Source: an uncultured Coriobacteriaceae bacterium (lineage in GTDB: Bacteria; Actinomycetota; Coriobacteriia; Coriobacteriales; Eggerthellaceae). From it: a stretch of DNA of 64,000 nucleotides. A program made the position numbers and the translations under genes. The DNA lies in assembly GCA_900550055.1 (NCBI GenBank), contig URQU01000005.1, forward strand, positions 13,684-77,683. Direction: 5' to 3'. Below are positions 18,549-28,300 of the stretch, one piece after another (the stretch's first letter is position 1; each line of letters starts with the position of its first letter). The notes under the pieces were generated by a model that was not told the DNA's origin, ran no database searches, and saw only the letters and a program-made list of their open reading frames with translations.

Positions 18549-19079
18549 ATGGCGGATTCGAAGCGGCTGTTGGCGGATGCGCTTACGGGTCTGATGGAAT
18601 GCAAGCCGCTCGACCAGGTGCGCGTCGCCGAGATCGCCGCCGCGGCCGGCGTGAGCAAGCAGACCTTCTATCACCACTTTTCCGACAAGTATCACCTGAT
18701 GGAGTACTGTTTCCGCGACATGTTCGCCGCTCCCTTCGAGCGAATGGGGACGCTCGCGCCCTTCGACGAGTGCTACATCGAGTTCCTCCAACTGTGCCAC
18801 GAGCGCAAGACGTTTCTGCGCAACGCCTTCACCTCTCAGGACGTGAACAGCCTGTATCGCGTGATGCATCATGCGCTGCGCGACGCGTACGGCGCCCGCG
18901 TGCGCGTATTCGGCGTGCTCGATCAGGAGGAAACGGGGTTCTGCCTGGACTTTTTCTCGAAAGGCTGCGCAGGCTGCACGCGCTATTGGTTCGATCAGGG
19001 CATGGATTTCGAGGACGCCGAGCTGGTAGGCCTCATCCGCGAGTGCATCCCCGTCGGGGTCGCAAGGTTTTTCGAGTAG
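18549..19079 (+). CDS. TetR/AcrR-family transcriptional regulator
   Basis: The 176-residue protein has a TetR N-terminal helix-turn-helix (IAAAAGVSKQTFYHHFSDKY, residues ~30-49), including the family's FYxHFxxK signature. A ~120-residue helical C-terminal domain follows, similar in size to DhaS-type regulators. GAAGGAG is 6 bases before the ATG at 18549; a longer open frame upstream has no start signal. It diverges from trmO and no obvious target operon follows, so its regulon cannot be named. Confidence 0.88.
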   Translation: MADSKRLLADALTGLMECKPLDQVRVAEIAAAAGVSKQTFYHHFSDKYHLMEYCFRDMFAAPFERMGTLAPFDECYIEFLQLCHERKTFLRNAFTSQDVNSLYRVMHHALRDAYGARVRVFGVLDQEETGFCLDFFSKGCAGCTRYWFDQGMDFEDAELVGLIRECIPVGVARFFE

Positions 19080-19189
19080 CTGGCCCGCCCGTGCGCGTGC
19101 CGTTGTCGCGGGCTCGCGTCGCCGCGGGTTCGTGCTGCTCGTGCGTTCCGCTGCCGCGGGCGCTTGCCGCCGCTCAAGGGGGCACGGGA

Positions 19190-19259
19190 CAAAGGCGCGT
19201 TCACGTTGGCATCTTGGGAACGCAGCGCATTGCTGTGAACGCATCTCCGTCCCCTGTTT
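19190..19259. repeat. Family-B REP element (degenerate)
   Basis: It shares GCGTTCACG, TTGGGAACGC and GTGAACGCATCTCCGTCCCC with the copies near 23920, 25112 and 29885. The left arm has decayed. Confidence 0.55.
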
Positions 19260-19560
19260 GCGCTTCCGCGTTCGCGTTACTGGGCGCAAGGTGTGGCTCT
19301 TTCGGGCTATCCGTTGTGCTCGTGGCCAAAAAGGCGAGAGATGCGCAATGGCGGCATGGTGCGTTTGATCATCCGAGCAAAGTTGGGTAGCAGATGCGGG
19401 TTTCGGGATAGGTTTCGCCGCATCTAAAGCCGGATCCTGCCCCGACTCGTGCCTTATCAGCGCAACGCTCGGTTTTTTGTCCACCTCACGGTGCTTTATC
19501 AAGCGTAATGCTCTCGAAAGATCGCGCACATCGGGCGCTCCTCGCTTTGGCGCGCGCCGG

Positions 19561-19620
19561 GTGAGCAGGGGGACGTAGGTGCGTTCACGAACGCGAACGC
19601 ACCTACGTCCCCCTGCTCAC
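19561..19620. repeat. Family-B REP palindrome, 26-bp perfect arms
   Basis: Arms 19561-19586 and 19595-19620 are exact reverse complements around an 8-bp loop. The arm begins GTGAGCAGGGGGACGTAGGT. It reads as a variant between families A and B because GGGGACGTAG is shared with A. Confidence 0.88.
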
Positions 19621-19891
19621 AGAAGGCAAAGCAAGGCTGCTGCCGTGTCCCGATTCGAAGGTCGGGGCGTGCCGCAGCCTCGTAAGTGATTTTACTTGGT
19701 GAAAGCTTCTTGCGGGCAAAGCAACTTGGGAAGAGATAGCCCTCGGTTGCCTTTGCCACCTAATCGTTACCGTGAGCGTTGCGATTTCTCCGGTAAACGG
19801 CGTTCAGCGGCGGTACACTGACAACAGCTGTAACGGTGCGGGCTTCGTCAGGGGAAACCGCAAAGCCCGCTCATGTAAAGGGGGTGCCGCC

Positions 19892-21055
19892 ATGGCGGTC
19901 AATCGTTTCGTGCTCAACAACATCTCGTATCACGGTGCCGGTGCGATTGGGGAGATTCCCGGCGAGATCACGCGCCGCGGCTTCGCGAAGGCGTTCGTGT
20001 GCTCCGACCCTGACCTGGTGAGATTCGGCGTCACGGGCAAGGTGACGGCCAAGCTCGACGAAGCCGGCATCCCGTGGGAGCTTTACGACCAGATCAAGCC
20101 CAACCCCACCATCAAGAACGTGCAGGACGGCGTGGCTGCGTTCAAGGCTTCCGGCGCCGATATGATCGTGGCCGTGGGCGGCGGTTCGGCCATGGACACC
20201 GCCAAGGGCATCGGCATCATCGCGGAGAACCCCGAGTTCGCCGACGTGGTCTCGCTCGAGGGCGTAGCGCCCACGAAGAACCACGCCACGTTCACCATCG
20301 CCGTCCCCACCACGGCGGGCACGGCGGCCGAGGTTACTATCAACTACGTCATCACCGACCCCGAAAAGGTGCGCAAGTTCGTGTGCGTCGACGTCAACGA
20401 TATCCCCGATGTGGCGGTGGTCGACCCCGACATGATGGCCAGCATGCCGGCGGGCCTGACCGCGGCCACGGGCATGGACGCGCTCACGCACGCCATCGAG
20501 GGCTACACCACGAAGGGCGCGTGGGAGCTGTCCGACATGTTCCACTTGAAGGCCATCGAGCTGATTTCGAAGAACCTGCGCGCGGCGTACGCCGAGGCGA
20601 AGTCGGGCGAGCCGGGCGCCGGCCGCGAGGGTATGGCGCTTGGCCAGTATGTTGCCGGCATGGGCTTCTCCAACGTCGGTCTGGGCATCGACCACGCTAT
20701 GGCGCACACGCTGTCGGCGCATTACGACACGCCGCACGGCGTGGCGTGCGCCATGCTGCTGCCGGTTGCCATGGAGTTCAACAAGCCGGTGTGCGCCGAG
20801 CGTTTGGTCGATGTAGCGCGTGCCATGGGCGTCGATGTTGCGGGTATGAGCACGGAAGCTGCCGCCGACGCGGCCATCGCCGCCGTGCGCCAGCTGTCCG
20901 CCGATGTGGAGATCCCGCATACCTGCAACGGTCTGGTGGCGGAAGATCTCGAGCAGCTGGCAACCGACGCCATGGCCGACGCCTGCTTCCCGGGCAATCC
21001 CCGCGAAGCCGACCACGCCCAGGTGGTCGACCTGTTCCGCAAGGTTATGGCGTAA
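19892..21055 (+). CDS. fucO: Iron-containing alcohol dehydrogenase, FucO-like
   Basis: The 387-residue protein is a group III metal-dependent alcohol dehydrogenase, closest to lactaldehyde reductase FucO, which reduces (S)-lactaldehyde to 1,2-propanediol with NADH. Visible motifs are the NAD-binding GGGSAMDTAKGIGI (~102-115), PTTAGTAAE, the metal ligands in DALTHAIE (~Asp/His near 200) and DHAMAHTLSAHYDTPHG (~270-286). The length is typical. The ATG at 19892 follows AAAGGGGG; the frame extends 40 codons upstream without a signal. No fucose pathway genes are adjacent, so the physiological aldehyde may be another C3 or C2 compound. Confidence 0.88.
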   Translation: MAVNRFVLNNISYHGAGAIGEIPGEITRRGFAKAFVCSDPDLVRFGVTGKVTAKLDEAGIPWELYDQIKPNPTIKNVQDGVAAFKASGADMIVAVGGGSAMDTAKGIGIIAENPEFADVVSLEGVAPTKNHATFTIAVPTTAGTAAEVTINYVITDPEKVRKFVCVDVNDIPDVAVVDPDMMASMPAGLTAATGMDALTHAIEGYTTKGAWELSDMFHLKAIELISKNLRAAYAEAKSGEPGAGREGMALGQYVAGMGFSNVGLGIDHAMAHTLSAHYDTPHGVACAMLLPVAMEFNKPVCAERLVDVARAMGVDVAGMSTEAAADAAIAAVRQLSADVEIPHTCNGLVAEDLEQLATDAMADACFPGNPREADHAQVVDLFRKVMA

Positions 21056-21131
21056 GGTAGCCTGCGCTAGCTCCGAGCTAAGGTGCTGGCGCAGAACCAG
21101 GGCGGCCGCGATAAAGGCTTAAACCTACTAA

Positions 21132-21170
21132 GGGCTGGTCCCGGAAGCGTTCCGGGACCAGCCCCTTTTT
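21132..21170 (+). terminator. Rho-independent terminator after the fucO-like gene
   Basis: GGGCTGGTCCCGGAA pairs perfectly with TTCCGGGACCAGCCC across a GCG loop, followed by CTTTTT. It lies 76 bp after the stop. Confidence 0.92.
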
Positions 21171-21249
21171 GTTTGGTGACGATTCTCTTGTGGCGCATAT
21201 GCATCCCGGCGACCCTTGGGCGGATTAAAGCCGGGCCCGGGGGCTCGGG

Positions 21250-22200
21250 TTAAGCCTCGAACGGGTTGCTTTCGTCCTTGGGCTTTTGCTGGGCGGCCTG
21301 CGCTGCGAGGATGTCCGGCAGGATCGAGGAGGAACCCTCGAAGCCTGACGGGAGCAGGATGGTCGAAGCCTTGCCGGATTCGGCGAACGACCCCATCATC
21401 TCCACCCATTGGGTGTACGTGAACAGGTCGTTCGCTTCCTTGGCGGATACGCCCGAGGACTTGATCACGTCAAGCGATGCGGCGATGCCGTCGGCGATGG
21501 CCTTGCGCTGGTTCGCGATGCCGATGCCCGTCTGCTCCATGGCCTCGGCCTGGGCGCGCGCCGCCACGACGGTCTTGGTGCGCTCGGCCTCGGCGAGCGC
21601 CTTCGCCGCCTCCTGGTCGCGCTGCGCGGAGTTGATCGCGTTCATGGAGCGCTCGACGTCCTTCGGCAGCTCGATGTCGGTGATGAGCGTGGTGATGATG
21701 TCGTAGCCGTAGCCCGCCATGAGCTCCGTCACGGAATCTTTCACGTTTTGCGCGATGAGGTCCTTGTTGTCGAACACCTCGTCGAGCGTGTAGCCGGGGA
21801 TGGCCGAGCGCAGCGCGTCGGCGATGTAGCTTTCCATCTGGTCGATGGGGTTGCTCAGGATGTAGTAGCTGCGGTAAACGCCTGACTGCTCGACGGTCTG
21901 GGCGGGCATCTGGTCGACGCGGAACTGGACCGAGACCGCCGTGCCGATGGTCACGTTGTCCTTCGTCTTGCCGTTGAGCGAGTAACGCGCCTCTTGCGTG
22001 CGCAGGTTGACCTCGGCGGCGCGGCGCTCGATGATCGGAATCAGGAAGTGAAGGCCCGGCTGCACGATACGGTTGAACTTGCCGAGGCGCTCGATGATGG
22101 ACGCCTCCTGCTGCCGCACGACGAACAGCATCGGCGAGCCAAGGGCCGCGGACCCGACGGCCGCAGCGATGAACAGGATGAGAAGGGTAAGTACGATCAT
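21250..22200 (-). CDS. SPFH/band-7 family membrane protein (stomatin-like)
   Basis: The 316-residue protein begins with one hydrophobic segment (IVLTLLILFIAAAVGSAALG) and continues with an SPFH domain (QQEASIIERLGKFNRIVQPGLHFLIPI, residues ~30-56). The Ala/Glu-rich coiled coil AAKALAEAERTKTVVAARAQAEA (~205-227) is typical of stomatin/prohibitin relatives. Such proteins oligomerise at the membrane and organise microdomains or proteases. AAAGGA lies before the ATG at 22200. It converges with the fucO-like gene and is not clearly in an operon. There is no adjacent NfeD gene, which is a common partner. Confidence 0.88.
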   Translation of the reverse strand: MIVLTLLILFIAAAVGSAALGSPMLFVVRQQEASIIERLGKFNRIVQPGLHFLIPIIERRAAEVNLRTQEARYSLNGKTKDNVTIGTAVSVQFRVDQMPAQTVEQSGVYRSYYILSNPIDQMESYIADALRSAIPGYTLDEVFDNKDLIAQNVKDSVTELMAGYGYDIITTLITDIELPKDVERSMNAINSAQRDQEAAKALAEAERTKTVVAARAQAEAMEQTGIGIANQRKAIADGIAASLDVIKSSGVSAKEANDLFTYTQWVEMMGSFAESGKASTILLPSGFEGSSSILPDILAAQAAQQKPKDESNPFEA

Positions 22201-22290
22201 GGTGCTTCCTTTCTGCTGGGATGAGCTGATTCTAACGGATAAAGGAAGCCGGCAACGTAACATTCTGCGCACGTTCCGTTCGCATATGCT

Positions 22291-23856
22291 TTATCCTGCC
22301 TGGTCGACCTGCTTTTGCACGAGTGCCGCGAGTTCCTTTTTGCTGTGCACGTCCAGCTTGGCGTAGATGCTGCGGGTGTGGGCTCGGATGGTGTAGATCG
22401 ACACCACTTCGCGGTCGGCGATCTCCTGGGCGGTTCGGCCGCGCGCTAGTCCCAGGAACACCTCGGTCTCACGGGCGGACAGGCCCGCGGCGCGTGCGAC
22501 CTCCTCGCAGGCAAGCTTCCATCTGCCTGGCTGCCTGGCAGCGCCGACACCCGAAGCGTCGTCTGCCGAGTCCGCGCGGCCCTCGTCCACGGGCAGCAGC
22601 ATGTTGTTGATCTGCTTCTCGGAGAAAACGAACAGCACGTCGATGAGCACGGCCACGCCGATCAGGGCGATGATGACCTTCATCACGCTCTCCGAGATAT
22701 GTGACGCCTGGTACGCCATGGCCAAAAGACTTGCCACAAGCGTGCCGCCCGATAACGCCGCATTGCCGAACGCTACGATGCGCAACGCGCCGCCGCGCCA
22801 CTGATATACCAGGTAATACAGCATGGCCCACACCACCATGTTGTAGCACGTGCACACCACCCATGCGCCCGACGCCACAGCAGGCGTGTTCAAGGAGAAC
22901 ATGGCGATGCACACGATAAGCACCGTCAGCGCGCAGGCAGCAATGGAGTACATCTTTGCGAATCCGTCGCGTCGGGATTTCGCGAGCAGCACGGCGGCCA
23001 TGATGGCGATCATAAGGGGGATCTCGATAAGCTGGGAAACCACGTTTGCGCCGATGGCGAACGTCGGTGGCACGCTGATCAGCACATATGCGCGAATCAG
23101 CTCAAGTGCCGTGGAGCACAGGCCGATGGAGGCGAGCAGCACCCAGAATCTGCGCGTCAGCTTCACCGGAGTGGCGAGCACCTGTTTCTCGCCGCGCACG
23201 TCCTTGCGGCGTATGCAGAAAAGCGCCGCCCCTATCACGGGCAGTGCGATGAACGCTGCGACGGCGATCGGCTGTGGGCAGCCGTTCAACACGAAGTAGA
23301 TGGCAATCGAAAATAGCGTGCATTCGGCCAGCCGGTAGAGCGCGCGGTGGGGCGGCAGCGTGCCGAACAGGGCGGCGGCGCGTACGAACAGCATGGTGGT
23401 GCCGATGCCTGAGAGCACGCAGCCGGAGTTGAACAGCACGGTGAGCGCGGAGTGGGGGACGGCTGCGCCCAGCACTTCGCTACGCGCGTTGCAGATGAGG
23501 AGTGTGCCCACAGCTGCCACAAGGCCGCCGATGAACGTGGTCCGGTTCTTCGCGACCCATTTGGAGAAGCGGTCGGCGAACAGCGCGACGAGCGACAGCG
23601 TGATGAAGCATGCCAGCAGGTGCACGAGCATGAGGTTCTCGGTGATGTTGCTGTTGTCGGTCTCGTGCAGCCAGAACGATCCGGAGAACGCGATGGTGTT
23701 CCACGCGATCCAGCAGCCCAGGCCCAGATACGTCAAGCTGGGCGCCTGTCGGTCGATGGACGCAAGCGCCGTCGAGAATCGCTCGGAAACGCTCGCGGTC
23801 GCTTTTCCTTGTGTGCGCTGGTTCTGCGTCGTGTCGTCCTGTTCGCGAATTGCCAT
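22291..23856 (-). CDS. LuxR-type regulator fused to a multi-spanning membrane domain
   Basis: The 521-residue protein has about 12 predicted membrane segments (residues ~40-420) and a C-terminal LuxR/FixJ helix-turn-helix (GLSARETEVFLGLARGRTAQEIADREVVS, ~455-485, then IYTIRAHTRSIYAKLDVHSK). This membrane-LuxR architecture is abundant in Eggerthellaceae, usually next to respiratory or transport operons. The membrane part probably senses a ligand; none is identified. The start follows GGGGGG. It diverges from the winged-helix gene and the molybdoenzyme cluster that begin at 24161, which are its likely targets. Confidence 0.88.
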   Translation of the reverse strand: MAIREQDDTTQNQRTQGKATASVSERFSTALASIDRQAPSLTYLGLGCWIAWNTIAFSGSFWLHETDNSNITENLMLVHLLACFITLSLVALFADRFSKWVAKNRTTFIGGLVAAVGTLLICNARSEVLGAAVPHSALTVLFNSGCVLSGIGTTMLFVRAAALFGTLPPHRALYRLAECTLFSIAIYFVLNGCPQPIAVAAFIALPVIGAALFCIRRKDVRGEKQVLATPVKLTRRFWVLLASIGLCSTALELIRAYVLISVPPTFAIGANVVSQLIEIPLMIAIMAAVLLAKSRRDGFAKMYSIAACALTVLIVCIAMFSLNTPAVASGAWVVCTCYNMVVWAMLYYLVYQWRGGALRIVAFGNAALSGGTLVASLLAMAYQASHISESVMKVIIALIGVAVLIDVLFVFSEKQINNMLLPVDEGRADSADDASGVGAARQPGRWKLACEEVARAAGLSARETEVFLGLARGRTAQEIADREVVSIYTIRAHTRSIYAKLDVHSKKELAALVQKQVDQAG

Positions 23857-23918
23857 ATCCCCCCGATTCCCGATTGGCTTTCGTGTTATTGACCGGAAGA
23901 AGGCGTGACGCCACCGGG

Positions 23919-24002
23919 CGAACAGGGGACGGAGGTGTGTTCACGTGTTAGGCCCTTGGGAACCCGAGATTCCGCCGTGAACACACCTCCGTCCCCTGTT
24001 CA
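23919..24002. repeat. Family-B REP palindrome
   Basis: Arms 23919-23945 and 23976-24002 match almost perfectly (GAACAGGGGACGGAGGTGTG core) around a 30-bp loop that contains TTGGGAACCC. Confidence 0.88.
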
Positions 24003-24048
24003 CGTGTCCCCTTCTTCGTCTACCTATTCTAAACCCCTACGTCCATAT

Positions 24049-24100
24049 TCGACTAGTTAACAAGTGACCATACAACGGTGTCAACATCGTTAACTAGTGA
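24049..24100. promoter_or_regulatory. Inverted pair CTAGTTAAC / GTTAACTAG, possible operator
   Basis: CTAGTTAAC near 24052 and GTTAACTAG near 24090 are exact reverse complements about 30 bp apart. They sit 60-110 bp before the ATG at 24161, in the region shared with the divergent LuxR-type gene. A binding site for that regulator is a guess. Confidence 0.45.
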
Positions 24101-24160
24101 CGTAGCTGGGGTTTTGCGAAAAACGTATGGTGGTGACCGTTCCGAGACGAGGGGGTCATC

Positions 24161-25033
24161 ATGAATATCAAGAACAAGCCGCTGCCGAGGTTCGAGGTTC
24201 CGTCGAGCTATGAGAAGTATGCGGAAGGCGGCTATCTGATGGATGTGCGCGAGCCTGAGGCCGACAGCTTCGGCGATCGCAAGCCCACCATCGCCTCGGG
24301 CGCGGGCGCTGCTGCCGTCGATCCCGCTGCCATTGTGCAGGGCGCGGCTGCGGATGCCGAATACGAGCTTCCCGATGAGCCCACGTTCGCCGATCGCGTG
24401 AACATGGTGGTCATGTGCGTCGGTTCCCAGAACGCGCTGCGCGAGGCGTTGTACAAGACGCTGGCGTTCTGCCAGCAAGCCCATGAGTTCATCGAGGTCG
24501 AGGATTTTATCGCCCAAACCGATGAGTTCGTCTACAGCCATATCATGCAGACGCCGTTCGCCATGATCCAGATGCTCGTCGACGCCGGCGGCCTTGCGCA
24601 AACGCCGCTCGATAGCGAAGGCAGCCCCATCGCCGACGAGCAGCTGGCGAACCTTTCCGAGGACGAAGCCGACGATCTGATCGCCACGTACCGCATCCAG
24701 GTCACCGACGCCGGCGCCGAAACCGTGCGCCTGCTGGCGCCCGAGCGCCGCATCGAGGCGCAGCTTTCCCTGCGCCCGCATCGTCGCGATACCTATTTCG
24801 CCGTGCTCGATTTCTGCACGCAACCGCGCAAGTTCCCGGAAATCGAGGCGCTCTTCAAGACCACTTCCGGCCTGTCGCAAGACATCGTGGCCGATCATCA
24901 CAAGCTTTCGCCCGACTTCTACGTCGACAAGCTCGACAAGGCCGGCGCGCTCGTGTGGCGCGGCGCCTGGGTCGCAACCGACGCGGGCAAGCGCATGCTG
25001 CAAGCCCACAAGCGCGAGCAAGCAACCGCGTAA
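24161..25033 (+). CDS. Probable winged-helix protein upstream of the molybdoenzyme operon
   Basis: The 290-residue soluble protein has two copies of a helical/winged-helix-like layout. The first spans ~80-190 (ALYKTLAFCQQAHEFIEVEDF to YRIQVTDAGAETVRLL); the second spans ~200-285 (TYFAVLDFCTQPRKFPEIEALF to GAWVATDAGKRMLQ). Both end in a 'TDAG' beta-wing word, and the pattern resembles tandem HTH domains. The N-terminal 75 residues are low-complexity. GAGGGGG precedes the ATG. It lies upstream of and co-directional with the molybdopterin oxidoreductase, separated by a family-B repeat. A regulatory role is inferred; no named family is recognised. Confidence 0.6.
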   Translation: MNIKNKPLPRFEVPSSYEKYAEGGYLMDVREPEADSFGDRKPTIASGAGAAAVDPAAIVQGAAADAEYELPDEPTFADRVNMVVMCVGSQNALREALYKTLAFCQQAHEFIEVEDFIAQTDEFVYSHIMQTPFAMIQMLVDAGGLAQTPLDSEGSPIADEQLANLSEDEADDLIATYRIQVTDAGAETVRLLAPERRIEAQLSLRPHRRDTYFAVLDFCTQPRKFPEIEALFKTTSGLSQDIVADHHKLSPDFYVDKLDKAGALVWRGAWVATDAGKRMLQAHKREQATA

Positions 25034-25111
25034 CCGCGTCTGCCGGCGAAGCGGCTGGTTGCGGGCGCGCTGGGAACTCCCGCCAGCCCGCCGATCGGCT
25101 CGCGGCCCCCA

Positions 25112-25210
25112 CGTGAACAGAGGACGGAGGTGTGTTCACGTTGACCCCATCGGGTGAACGCGAATCGCATCCGTGAACACACCTCCGTCCCCTGTTCACC
25201 CCTGTTCACC
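25112..25210. repeat. Family-B REP palindrome with a duplicated end
   Basis: Arms 25112-25140 and 25172-25199 differ at one or two positions. The terminal ten bases CCTGTTCACC are repeated immediately at 25201-25210. The element lies between the gene ending at 25033 and the molybdoenzyme start at 25301. Confidence 0.85.
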
Positions 25211-25300
25211 CATCCCACCCAACAAGCAATATGGCAGCAGGAGAAACCCGCTGCCTATCGCAATAGACGAGTAAGCAAGGATCAAAAGGAGGAGGAAGCT

Positions 25301-28300
25301 TTGTCTACGACTATGACACGTCGCTCGTTCATGAAGACGGCAGCGGTCACCGGCGCGGTTGGCGCGCTGGGGCTGGGCGCCGCTCACAACATGGCACCGA
25401 GCGACAAGGCATGGGCCGACAACGACGTGCACGAGGTTCGCACGTCCTGCCGAGCCTGTATCGCCAACTGCGGCGTCATCGCCACGGTGAGCAATGGCCG
25501 CGTCATCAAGCTGAGGGGCGATTCCATCGACCCGATGTCGAAGGGCCGCATGTGCCCGAAGGGCCTGTCGGGCATCCAGGCGCTGTACCACCCCAACCGC
25601 AACAAGTACCCCATGAAGCGCGTGGGCGCCAAGCCCGGCAACCAGTGGGAGCGCATCAGCTGGGATGAGGCGGCGAAAACCGTGGCCCAGCACATGATCG
25701 ACATGCGCGACAAGACCGGCAAGCACGGCCTTCTGTGCACCACCGGCGGCGGTGGCAACCCGCAGTTCTTCAGCCCGCCGCGTTTCCGCAACTTCTGGGG
25801 CGCCGGCAACGTGTTCGAGCCCGGCTGCGCGCAGTGCTACCTGCCGCGTAACTTCACCATGCCGCTGGTCAACGGCATCGGCGATACCTCGATCGCCGAC
25901 TCCGGCTGCTCGGAGCTGTACAAGCCGGCCAAGTACGGTGGGCTGACGGAAGTCTACGTCATCTGGGGCACCGGCCCGGCGTGGCACTCGCCTTCCACCT
26001 CCGGCCGTTGCGTGGCCGAGCTGCGTGACAACGGCTGCAAGACCGTCGTCGTCGACCCGCGATTCACCGCCGACGCCAGCAAGGCCGACGTGTGGCTGCC
26101 CATCAAGCCCGGCACCGACATGGCCATGATGCTCGGTTGGATGCACTACATCATCGAGAACAAGCTCTACGAGAAGATCCCCGGCTACGAGACATTCTGC
26201 GAGCAGTGGACGAACCTTCCGTTCCTGGTGGACCCGCGCGACAACGTCAGCCTGCCGCCCGTCGCCGAGGACATCACCAAGGACGGCCAGCTGCTGCGCG
26301 CGTCGGCCGTGTTCGACGACGTCGACGCCACCAACGAGGGCTATGTGTACTTCGACACCGAGAAGGGCGAGGTCACGAAGGCGTTCGCCCTGGGCCCGGA
26401 CAACGACGGCACGTACCACCCGCAGATGTTCGGCACCGTGGATGTGAAGCTCAAGGACGGCTCCACCATCACGTGCAAGACCGCGTTCGAGGCCTACAAG
26501 GACCGTTGTGCCGACTTCGACTTGGACACCGTGGCCGAGATCACCGGCTGCAAGAAGGAGAAGATCATCGAGGCCATCGAGCTGTACTGCTCGAGCGCGC
26601 ACGGCGGCATCTCCCTGGGCGTTGCTACCGACATGTACCCGGGTTCGGCGCAGGCCGCCATCGGCGCCGCGGCGCTCGATTGCATGACCGCGCACCTGTG
26701 GCACAGCGGCTGCCCGGCCAACAAGGTGGGCGGCCAGGGCTCGAAGGGCCTGACCAGCTGCGAGTCCACCATCTTCCCCTCCGGCTTCATCGGGGATACG
26801 AAGTACCAGTTCCAGACCAATGACGCCATCCTCGAACGTCTTGGCTACTGCGAGCACAAGGGCCTCGGCGGATGGATGCACTCCCACATCCCCACGGTGC
26901 TCTCCGCCGTGCTCACCGGCGAACCGTACCAGCCGAAGGTGTGGATCGAGCGCTCCGGCAACAAGATGGCCGCGCTGGGCAACTCCAGCTCCTGGGTCGA
27001 CGCGTTCCCGAAGTTCGACCTGATCGTGCACGGCTACATGTACCCGACCAGCTTCACCACCGAGGCCGCCGACATCGTGTTCCCCGTGTGCGAGTGGCTG
27101 GAGAATGCGTTCGCGCAGAACCGCTTGAACGTCAACCTCATGCGCAAGCCGGTGACGAACCTGTTCGAGGCCGCCGACGAGATCATGATGTGGGGCAAGA
27201 TCGCCGAGGCCATGTCCGACCCCAGCTCGGAGCTCTACGACGCCAACATGGAGGCGTGCATGGATGACGAGAAGATCGGCAGCCCCATGGTGCCCGCGTA
27301 CTGGAAGACCATCAACGAGTACTGGGATTGGGTCGCCCAGCAGGGCGGCGATAAGTCCGTCACCACCATGGAGCAGGCCATGGAGGCCTTCCCCATGAAG
27401 TGGGCGGAAGACGACGAGTACTGGGGCGGCACCACGTATGACGGATACTGCCAGGTCAACGCCGGTGCCGGCGTTGCAGGCAAGGTCGATCCGGGCATGG
27501 AAGGCTCCGGCGCCGATGACGGCAAGGTCACCTACACCGGCTTCTCCACGGCTGCCCGCGACATCAAGGACAACCCGAAGAAGTGCGGTCCGTACGCCGA
27601 CACCATGCTCTACCTGGGCCGTCACGGCAACGAGAAGTTCGACATGCCCGCCGCGGTGGTGGACTACAACCCCATGCCGTACTACTTCACGCCCGAGGAC
27701 CAGTCCGAATACGGCGACGAGTACCCGCTGCGCCTGACCGAGGGCCGCATCCCGTACTTCCATCACGGCACGCTGCGCAACAACCCCTACCTGCGCGAGC
27801 TGTATCCGGCTCCCGAGCTGTGGATCTCCCCGGAGAACGCAGGCAAGTACGGCATCGTCGACGGCGACTGGGTGAACATCAAGTCCCCGCGCACCGACGG
27901 CAAGGACGTGTTCCGCGACATCACCACGGGCCTGTCCACCGACACCGTCATGGCCGGCGGCAAGGACGCGAAGTTCGGCCCGAGCGAGTTCGCTCCCGGC
28001 GAGGAGCTGACGGCTAACGGCCAGAGCGTCGTCAAGGACGGCATCTTCGCCGTGGCGCGCGTGACGAAGGGCATCGCGGAGGGCACCGTGTACATGGAGC
28101 GCTTTTGGAACCCCGAGTTCTTGGAAGACGGCTCCGACGGCCGCAAGTCATGGACCACGGAGAACATGAACGTGCTGACGAAGAACACGGGCTACTTCAA
28201 CCCCGAGTTCGGCACCTACACCCTGCGCGGCATCCACGTCAAGGTTGCCAAGGCGCAGCGCCCGGAGGGCATCTGGTACGAGCCGACCGACTTCGAACCC

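Larger units (their letters stand above)
19080..19891. other. Intergenic region with two family-B palindromes
   Basis: No gene is supported in 812 bp. It contains a degenerate family-B repeat at about 19190-19259 and a perfect compact one at 19561-19620. A TACACT at 19814-19819 could be the -10 box of the downstream dehydrogenase gene. Confidence 0.6.
23857..24160. other. Divergent promoter region with a family-B palindrome
   Basis: The region lies between the divergent luxR-type gene and the gene at 24161. It contains the family-B element at 23919-24002 and AT-richer sequence with two GTTAACTAGT-like words in inverted arrangement at ~24048-24100 (CTAGTTAAC / GTTAACTAG). These could be an operator pair. 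Confidence 0.5.

Noticed and set aside
25196..27766. Minus-strand open frame across the molybdoenzyme gene
   Set aside because: The plus strand has a Tat signal and [4Fe-4S] and molybdopterin motifs. The minus frame has no recognisable family or start signal.
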